Part shown: positions 12,793 through 17,191 of the stretch, in pieces | How positions within the stretch are numbered: the first letter of the stretch is position 1 | Layout: each line of letters opens with the position of its first letter | Origin: an archaeon | Lineage (GTDB): Archaea > Nanobdellota > Nanobdellia > SCGC-AAA011-G17 > GW2011-AR18 | Assembly: GCA_023245565.1 (NCBI GenBank) | Contig: JAHFKB010000021.1 | Coordinates: 1-17,191 of the forward strand | Length of the DNA: 17,191 nt | Direction of reading: 5' to 3' | Program-made: the position numbers and the translations under genes | Notes under the pieces: generated by a model | Database searches by the model: none | What the model was told of the DNA's origin: nothing | What the model saw: the letters and a program-made list of their open reading frames with translations, nothing else

Positions 12793-13319
12793 AATTTTTG
12801 GTAGTTCTCATTAACACCATAATATTTTAATACTTCTGTTGCAGTCATTGTTGTTGTTTGGTCTAATCTAAAACCTAATAACTTAATTGTTTTTTCAATT
12901 TCTTTTTTTGAACCTTCTATTTCTATATATGTTGGAATATTAGGAAATTTATCTATCTCAATTTTTACTTTATTTAGGATAAAATGAGTTCTCTTTTTCT
13001 CTCTATGTTTGATACATTTTAATCCAAGTCTTTTAATTATCTCTTCCATATTATCAAAATTTTGGATTGTAGTTTCAATCTCTTCGTGAACTCTAAAATT
13101 TCCTTCTTTTATTTTTTTATCTTTAAATGCTAATTCAACTTTATTTCCTAATTTTCTTAATCTAAAAAGTTGTTTATTATTTTTTATTCTCTGATCTTCA
13201 AAATCAAAATGTCTTTCTATAACTAAATTTTGAGGGAATTTTTTAGCACCTAATTTTAAAAGTTTTTTAATAATGTTATTTTTATTAATATTTAATATTT
13301 TAAGTTCTATTTCTTTCAT
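12789..13319 (-). CDS. CYTH-domain protein (class IV adenylate cyclase / triphosphatase type)
   Basis: This 176-residue protein shows the CYTH signature ExExK near the N-terminus (E3, E5, K7). It also has alternating charged beta-strand motifs LFRLRKLG, VELAFKDK and HEEIETT, then VKIEIDKFPNIPTYIEIEG, the segment most typical of the CyaB/class IV cyclase group. The tunnel fold binds a triphosphate substrate with divalent metal. Members may be adenylate cyclases, thiamine triphosphatases or inorganic triphosphatases, and sequence alone does not decide. Start ATG 13319 gives the family N-terminus MKEIELK one base after the RNase Z stop codon; a start at 13352 would overlap rnz and add a non-family extension. 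It is probably cotranscribed with rnz. Confidence 0.9.
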   Translation of the reverse strand: MKEIELKILNINKNNIIKKLLKLGAKKFPQNLVIERHFDFEDQRIKNNKQLFRLRKLGNKVELAFKDKKIKEGNFRVHEEIETTIQNFDNMEEIIKRLGLKCIKHREKKRTHFILNKVKIEIDKFPNIPTYIEIEGSKKEIEKTIKLLGFRLDQTTTMTATEVLKYYGVNENYQKF

Positions 13320-13320
13320 T

Positions 13321-14211
13321 TTAAATATTAACTTCCATAAAATCTTCTGCACATTCTACTTCTTTGAATATTTTTTGTGCTTCTTTTTTTAATTCTGTAG
13401 TTTCTTTATATCTTTGGCTAAAATGTGTTAAAATTAATTTTTTAGATTTGGATTTCTTAGCTATTTTTGCTGCATCTTCTGATGTTAGATGTTTGTATTG
13501 TTTTGCTTTTTCTTTTTCTTGTATAGAAAATGTACTTTCTGATACTAATAGGTCTGAATCTTTAGCTAATTTTACTGCATTTTCACAATAACCTGTATCC
13601 CAGATAAAACTTATTTTTTTACCTTTAACTAAGTAAGTTGCTTTTTTAGCTGTTATTTTTTTCTTATTCCAAACTATATCTTTACCTCTTTGTAAATCTC
13701 CTAAAATTGGATGCTGAGTTAATTCAAATTTTTTTAAATATTCTATATTTATTTTTCTTTTATCATTTTCAATAAATGCAAATCCAAAAGATTGAACTGA
13801 ATGATCTAATTGTATTGCCTGAATTTTGAATTTTTTTTCATTAATAATTATTCCTGATTTAATTTCTATTAATTTAACTTTTACTCCATTTCCATAATAT
13901 GCTGAATTCATAATATTGTTAAAGAATTTTTCTATGCCTTTTGGACCATAGATCATTAAAGTTTCTTTGTAATCATTTGCTTCTAAGTTTCTTAATATTC
14001 CACCTAAACCAATTACATGATCTGCGTGAAAATGACTAATTATTATTCTTGTTAATTTTGTAGGTTTTAAACCAGATATTTTCATTTGTCTTTGAGTTCC
14101 TTCACCACAATCAAATAAAATATGCTCTGCTTCATAATTAAAGTAAGTACTAGAAAGATTTCTTTCCTTAGTTGGCTGCATTGATCCTGTTCCTAAAAAT
14201 ACTAATTTCAT
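13321..14211 (-). CDS. rnz: Ribonuclease Z (tRNA 3' endonuclease)
   Basis: This 296-residue protein is a metallo-beta-lactamase-fold RNase Z, which cuts pre-tRNA after the discriminator base. It shows FLGTGSMQPT at the N-terminus and FDCGEGTQRQM (33-43). The metal-binding SHFHADH has H60, H62, D64 and H65. H137 is in QLDHSVQSFGF, D205 in FIWDTGY, H241 in KHLTSEDAA and H263 in LTHFSQRY. The flexible-arm (exosite) region lies at roughly 150-195. The length is typical of the short RNase Z form. Since tRNA-Arg in this window lacks an encoded CCA, RNase Z cutting is expected to precede CCA addition. It is leaderless by TATA spacing, followed one base later by the CYTH gene, and divergent from endA, another tRNA-processing enzyme. 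Confidence 0.96.
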   Translation of the reverse strand: MKLVFLGTGSMQPTKERNLSSTYFNYEAEHILFDCGEGTQRQMKISGLKPTKLTRIIISHFHADHVIGLGGILRNLEANDYKETLMIYGPKGIEKFFNNIMNSAYYGNGVKVKLIEIKSGIIINEKKFKIQAIQLDHSVQSFGFAFIENDKRKINIEYLKKFELTQHPILGDLQRGKDIVWNKKKITAKKATYLVKGKKISFIWDTGYCENAVKLAKDSDLLVSESTFSIQEKEKAKQYKHLTSEDAAKIAKKSKSKKLILTHFSQRYKETTELKKEAQKIFKEVECAEDFMEVNI

Positions 14212-14233
14212 ATTATATTCTTCAGTATATAGC

Positions 14234-14239
14234 TATAAA
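14234..14239 (-). promoter_or_regulatory. TATA box of rnz-CYTH
   Basis: TTTATA on the minus strand is centred at 14236.5, 25.5 bases upstream of the rnz ATG at 14211. Confidence 0.5.
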
Positions 14240-14245
14240 AACCTT

Positions 14246-14251
14246 TTTAAA
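14246..14251 (+). promoter_or_regulatory. TATA box of endA
   Basis: TTTAAA is centred at 14248.5, 24.5 bases upstream of the endA ATG at 14273. The rnz TATA box is separate, 12 bases away on the other strand. Confidence 0.55.
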
Positions 14252-14272
14252 TTAAGTGTATAACTTAATCTT

Positions 14273-14887
14273 ATGGGTAAAAAACAACAAGAGAATCATG
14301 AAATTAATGATTTAAATGAAGAGAAATTAGGAGAAGTAGTTGATGATCTTCCTAAAGGTAAAGAAGTTGTTGATACTATTTTATCTGGAGAGATTGTTAC
14401 TGCCGAAAGTAATGACTTAACAAGAGAACTTTATGATAAAACTAGATATGGTGAACCTACAGATGATAAGAAATTCCAGTATTCTTTAATTGAAGCTTTT
14501 TATTTAATGGAAAGAGGTAAATTTAAAATTCTTGATAGTAAAGATAAAGAAATTAAGAAAGAAGATTTTCTTAAAAAAGCAAGGAAATTAGAACCTAATT
14601 TTTGGGTAAGGTATGTTGTTTTTAAAGATTTAAGAAAAAGAGGTTATATTGTTAAGACTGCTTTAAAATTTGGAGCTGATTTTAGAGTTTATGATAGGGG
14701 TGTTAAGCCTGGAGAAGATCATGCAAGATGGATTGTTTATCCTGTTTATGAAACTCAAGTAGAAACTTGGTATTCTTTTGCAGCAAAAAATAGAGTAGCT
14801 CATTCAACTAGGAAGAGATTATTGGTTGCAATAGTTGATGCAGAAAATTCTTGTACGTTTTATGAAATTAGATGGATGAGGCCTTGA
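14273..14887 (+). CDS. endA: tRNA-splicing endonuclease
   Basis: This 204-residue protein is an archaeal tRNA-splicing endonuclease subunit. The nuclease domain contains FRVYDRG (Y140), EDHARWIVYPV (H150) and STRKRLLVAIVD (K181). The spacings Y-H of 10 and H-K of 31 equal those of the M. jannaschii enzyme (Y115, H125, K156), so the RNase A-like catalytic triad is complete. The N-terminal acidic extension (about 1-45, ENHEINDLNEEKLGEVVDDL) is lineage-specific and probably disordered. A single-domain enzyme of this size usually forms an alpha4 homotetramer that cuts bulge-helix-bulge introns. It is divergent from rnz with separate TATA boxes 12 bases apart, so the two tRNA-processing genes may be regulated together. 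Confidence 0.95.
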   Translation: MGKKQQENHEINDLNEEKLGEVVDDLPKGKEVVDTILSGEIVTAESNDLTRELYDKTRYGEPTDDKKFQYSLIEAFYLMERGKFKILDSKDKEIKKEDFLKKARKLEPNFWVRYVVFKDLRKRGYIVKTALKFGADFRVYDRGVKPGEDHARWIVYPVYETQVETWYSFAAKNRVAHSTRKRLLVAIVDAENSCTFYEIRWMRP

Positions 14888-14939
14888 ATAATATTATTTA
14901 TAATTATCATTAAAAATATACTTTAAATACTACAAAACG

Positions 14940-14945
14940 TTTAAA
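14940..14945 (+). promoter_or_regulatory. TATA box of the 14970 gene
   Basis: TTTAAA within CGTTTAAATAAG is centred about 27 bases upstream of the ATG at 14970. Confidence 0.5.
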
Positions 14946-14969
14946 TAAGATTTTATATTATATATTTCA

Positions 14970-15971
14970 ATGGCAGATCAAAGAGAGGATGTATTAAATT
15001 ATATTAAATATAATGGGCCTGTTTTACCAATACAAATTGCTAAACATGTTAATACAAATACTTTGTTTGCTTCTGCAATACTTTCTGAATTAGTAGCTAG
15101 AAAGATATTGAAGATAACTCATGCTGCAATAGGTGGAAGTCCTTTGTATTACTTGCCTGGACAAGAAGAACAAATGGATGTAAAATTATCTGTTTCATTA
15201 CATGGAAAAGAAAAAGAAGCTTATAATTTATTAAAAGATAAAAAAGTTTTAAGAGAAGTTGAGATGGAGCCTTGGCAGAGAGTTGCTGTTAAAAGTTTGA
15301 CAGATTTTTCTATTAGATTAAATGTAACTATAGACAATAATAATGAATTCTTTTGGAAACATCATTTAGTTAGTGATGAAGAAGCTAAAATCATAATTGG
15401 TAATATTATGGGTAATTTATTTAGACAAGAAGAAGAAAGTGTTGAAATATTTGATCCTAAAGAAATATTGAATCAAGATGTAGAAGAAAATATTGTTAGT
15501 AATGATGCAGAAAGAAAAGAAGTTCAAACTCAATTAATAAATGATGATATGAAAAAGCAAATAAGCCAAGAAATAAGAGAACAAATTTTACAAGAAGTTA
15601 AACAAAAAGAAAATCTTGAAGTTAAGAAAAAAGAAATTAAAAAAGAGGCTAAAGCTGAAGGAGTATTCTATAATAAAATAATGGAGTTTATGAAAAAACA
15701 AGGTGTTGAAGTTTTAAAAGAAGAAGTTATTAAGAAAGATAAAGAATTAGATTTTTTAGTTAATTTAAATAGTGGTTTTGGTAAACTTAAATATTTAGTT
15801 AAAGCTAAGAATAAACCTTTAGTTAATGAGGCTGATGTTTCTATAGCATTTAGTGAAGGACAATTAAGAAAAATGCCTGTTGTTTTATTAACTAATGGTA
15901 AAGTAAATAAAAAAGCTTTTTTATTAGTTGAACAAAAAATGCAAGGCCAATTAATTATTAAAGAAATTTAG
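14970..15971 (+). CDS. Winged-helix protein with coiled coil and degenerate nuclease-like C-terminus
   Basis: This 333-residue protein is not one I can name. Residues 1-62 form a winged helix (REDVLNYIKYNGPVLPIQIA, then TLFASAILSELVARKILK and a wing ending GGSPLYYLPG). Residues 70-165 are a mixed domain. About 178-232 is a highly charged predicted coiled coil. Residues 232-333 resemble a restriction-endonuclease-like fold: helix FYNKIMEFMKKQGVEVLKEE, then KELDFLVNL (D261), LKYLVKAKNK where the usual E-x-K is K278-A-K280, then VVLLTNGKVN. The missing Glu suggests a catalytically weakened or non-catalytic nucleic-acid-binding domain. It follows endA on the same strand with its own TATA box. Its 3' end overlaps the convergent phospholipase-like gene by 14 bases. 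Confidence 0.75.
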   Translation: MADQREDVLNYIKYNGPVLPIQIAKHVNTNTLFASAILSELVARKILKITHAAIGGSPLYYLPGQEEQMDVKLSVSLHGKEKEAYNLLKDKKVLREVEMEPWQRVAVKSLTDFSIRLNVTIDNNNEFFWKHHLVSDEEAKIIIGNIMGNLFRQEEESVEIFDPKEILNQDVEENIVSNDAERKEVQTQLINDDMKKQISQEIREQILQEVKQKENLEVKKKEIKKEAKAEGVFYNKIMEFMKKQGVEVLKEEVIKKDKELDFLVNLNSGFGKLKYLVKAKNKPLVNEADVSIAFSEGQLRKMPVVLLTNGKVNKKAFLLVEQKMQGQLIIKEI

Positions 15972-16632
15972 ATCTTTTTTTAATAAATAAAGAAATTAGA
16001 CCTATAACTATTGTTAATGATATTAAAATAATTTTATTTGTATTAATATAGGGGGTTTCTGTTACAACTGTTTTTCCAGTGCAGTCTACATTTAATTTTT
16101 TTAATACTATAGAAAATAAAAATTTAGTTGCTTGATCAACTTCTCTTTCTGGAATTGTTTTGTCTTTTGTTTTTAACCAAAGGTCCCAATCTTTTGCATT
16201 TTCTGTTCCTATTTTTAGGTCTTCTAAAGTATAATTATAATCTTTACATTCAACTTTTGGATAATAATTACTTACTTGGTTTTCAAATTTACTATGCATT
16301 GCTCCACTTTCTCCCATCACATTGTGGGGAGCTACAAATGAATCTGTAATATAATGAGAAGCTATGCCTATACTTAAACTTAGATCTGTATCATTATTTA
16401 ACCAGTTTTGTGCTTTTTCTAAAGAATCTGGATAGTGGTGGTTTCTATGATCTTTAAAATCTCTATCTGGTATTATTGCTCCATCTAGTAATTTTGTTAG
16501 ATTTAATTCTAATTTTTTTTCTGGTGGAAGGTTTAAGTAAACATATTCCATTATATGTTGATGAGTATTCCAGTTCCAAGCATAAGCTGAAGGCATTATT
16601 AATAATATTAGAATAATTATTGAATATTTCAT
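15958..16632 (-). CDS. Secreted zinc-dependent phospholipase C / S1-P1 nuclease-like protein, membrane-anchored
   Basis: This 224-residue protein has a signal peptide with predicted cleavage PSAYA|WNWNTH, which exposes W19 as the new N-terminus. In B. cereus phospholipase C and S1/P1 nucleases the N-terminal Trp itself ligates zinc. Other ligand candidates follow in family order: H24, D56, H65 or H66, H93 and D97 (ASHYITD), H103 (APHN), H113 and E117 (MHSKFE). The H-D, H-H and H-E spacings of 4, 10 and 4 match the family. Residues 199-217 form a C-terminal membrane helix followed by KKRSKFL, so the enzyme is probably held on the outer face. The substrate, phospholipid or nucleic acid, cannot be decided. 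A TATA-like TTAATAAA lies about 24 bases upstream. Confidence 0.85.
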   Translation of the reverse strand: MKYSIIILILLIMPSAYAWNWNTHQHIMEYVYLNLPPEKKLELNLTKLLDGAIIPDRDFKDHRNHHYPDSLEKAQNWLNNDTDLSLSIGIASHYITDSFVAPHNVMGESGAMHSKFENQVSNYYPKVECKDYNYTLEDLKIGTENAKDWDLWLKTKDKTIPEREVDQATKFLFSIVLKKLNVDCTGKTVVTETPYINTNKIILISLTIVIGLISLFIKKRSKFL

Positions 16633-16650
16633 ATATTTTTATTATTTTGT

Positions 16651-16658
16651 TTATTAAA
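16651..16658 (-). promoter_or_regulatory. TATA-like box of the zinc phospholipase-like gene
   Basis: TTTTAATAA on the minus strand is centred about 23 bases upstream of the ATG at 16632. It is less consensus than other boxes here. Confidence 0.35.
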
Positions 16659-16705
16659 AAACTTAGTGTTTTTAGTTTGAAAATCTTGCAGATTAATTGA
16701 AAAGT

Positions 16706-16915
16706 TTATATTTGTATTTCAATTGGTTCGTGATTATTTTTGAAATTTTTTAAGAAATTTATTACAGTCAAACCTATAACTTCATTATTCCTTTCGTCTA
16801 TTCTTACACCTATATCTCCTAATTCTTCTGTAATTGCTTTTTTAGGTTCTCCAAATGATAAATATAAAACATCAGCTTCTTGATCATAATCTATTGTTAT
16901 TTTTTCTTTTTTCAT
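16706..16915 (-). CDS. DUF2283 small protein, candidate antitoxin
   Basis: This 69-residue protein matches the DUF2283 pattern: ITIDYDQEADVLYLSFGEPK, then GDIGVRIDERNNEVIGLTVINFL. The domain is a small beta-rich unit often found next to DUF4258 or RelE-like proteins. Its ATG overlaps the upstream gene's stop codon (ATGA), indicating coupled translation. By context I infer it neutralises the upstream nuclease-like protein; this is not shown by the sequence itself. It has no own TATA box. Confidence 0.82.
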   Translation of the reverse strand: MKKEKITIDYDQEADVLYLSFGEPKKAITEELGDIGVRIDERNNEVIGLTVINFLKNFKNNHEPIEIQI

Positions 16916-17190
16916 CTTTGTATTTTTCTTGTAGTATAAGCAGTTATTACAAATCCATCTCCATTTAATATTTTGACTGCTATCATCATATATTTAGCTT
17001 CCTCCTTTAAATATTTATAGTATTTTTGTATATTTTCTTCTTTTTTTATATAATCTGGAAATTTTAGTGTTGATTCTATTTCATTAATTTTATTGCATAT
17101 TTCTGGATGTCTATAGACTATATGTTTCCATTGTTTAGATGTTAACCTTATTGATTTATTATTAATATTCAATATTATAATTATTGACAT
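16912..17190 (-). CDS. Barnase/EndoU/ColicinE5/RelE-like nuclease-fold protein, candidate toxin
   Basis: Read from ATG 17190 this is a 92-residue protein, although the frame lies at the window edge and an upstream start cannot be excluded. Features are IRLTSKQWKHIVYRHPEI (with His and RHPE), a central helix region (NKINEIESTL, DYIKKEENIQ), YYKYLKEEAKYMMIAVKIL, and C-terminal GFVITAYTTRKI. This order of H...RHPE, a beta-strand with K, and a final TAYTTRKI strand resembles the PBECR/DUF4258-type RNase superfamily. Paired by a 4-base overlap with a DUF2283 gene, it is most simply the toxin of a two-gene module. Activity is inferred. Confidence 0.7.
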   Translation of the reverse strand: MSIIIILNINNKSIRLTSKQWKHIVYRHPEICNKINEIESTLKFPDYIKKEENIQKYYKYLKEEAKYMMIAVKILNGDGFVITAYTTRKIQR

Positions 17191-17191
17191 T

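Noticed and set aside
13320..13352. Longer CYTH protein starting at 13352
   Set aside because: The extension overlaps rnz coding sequence and does not fit the family N-terminus; ATG 13319 gives the expected MKEIELK start.
13364..13591. Plus-strand open frame opposite rnz
   Set aside because: It lies fully within conserved RNase Z coding sequence, with no TATA box at the right distance.
15958..16035. Sortase or archaeosortase sorting signal at the C-terminus of the phospholipase-like protein
   Set aside because: A TM helix and basic tail are present but there is no LPXTG, PGF or PEF motif before the helix, so a plain membrane anchor is simpler.
16128..16349. Plus-strand Leu-rich open frame opposite the zinc phospholipase-like gene
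   Set aside because: Antisense to metal-ligand motifs of a recognisable family; no independent evidence.
1..17191. CRISPR array, insertion sequence, rRNA or riboswitch
   Set aside because: No regularly spaced direct repeats, transposase-like frame, terminal repeats, rRNA-like GC-rich block or recognisable riboswitch core was found by eye.

Overview
The window looks like a piece of a DPANN-type archaeal genome (Woesearchaeota or Pacearchaeota-like). By eye it is roughly three quarters A+T and packed tightly with small genes. Archaeal markers include a tRNA-splicing endonuclease with the archaeal catalytic triad, a TrmB-family regulator, an archaeal-style E1/ThiS-like/TtuA sulfur-relay set, and TATA boxes centred about 25 bases upstream of start codons, which implies mostly leaderless mRNAs. 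Several genes have a bacterial character: a long RelA/SpoT homologue, Lgt, and lipobox lipoproteins. The lineage is an inference from gene content, since no rRNA is present.

Layout. 1-363 (minus): the N-terminus of a winged-helix protein, then an intron-less tRNA-Arg(CCT). 402-3529 (minus): a small membrane protein, AlkD-type DNA glycosylase, SAM methyltransferase, a four-CxxC zinc protein and a TtuA/NcsA tRNA thiolase. 3575-5225: a TrmB-like regulator divergent from a DUF3050/heme-oxygenase-like helical protein, with operator-like repeats between them. 5222-6530: a ThiS/MoaD-like sulfur carrier (minus) and two overlapping lipoprotein genes (plus). 6536-8792 (minus): a four-gene operon of E1-like enzyme, GNAT, a TBP-half-like small protein and a minimal ThiI. 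8843-11166 (plus): RelA/SpoT homologue and a hypothetical protein. 11146-12792: Lgt divergent from a polytopic membrane protein. 12789-14211 (minus): RNase Z and a CYTH protein. 14273-15971 (plus): EndA and a winged-helix/nuclease-fold protein. 15958-17190 (minus): a secreted zinc phospholipase C/S1-P1-like protein and a DUF2283 plus nuclease pair resembling a toxin-antitoxin module.

Functional themes. (1) tRNA maturation and modification: tRNA-Arg, RNase Z, EndA, TtuA/NcsA, minimal ThiI, and the E1 plus ThiS-like carrier that would feed them sulfur. (2) Lipoprotein biogenesis: Lgt with two predicted substrates. (3) Nucleotide signalling: a RelA/SpoT homologue with an intact synthetase site but a degraded hydrolase site, and a CYTH enzyme.

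Regulation and architecture. TTTAAA or TTTATA-like boxes at near-constant distance decide several start codons. Two divergent pairs (8792/8843 and 11931/11983) each appear to share one palindromic TATA box midway between the two start codons. All five convergent gene pairs overlap or nearly touch. No stretch above about 300 bases lacks a gene. I saw no CRISPR array, insertion sequence or rRNA.
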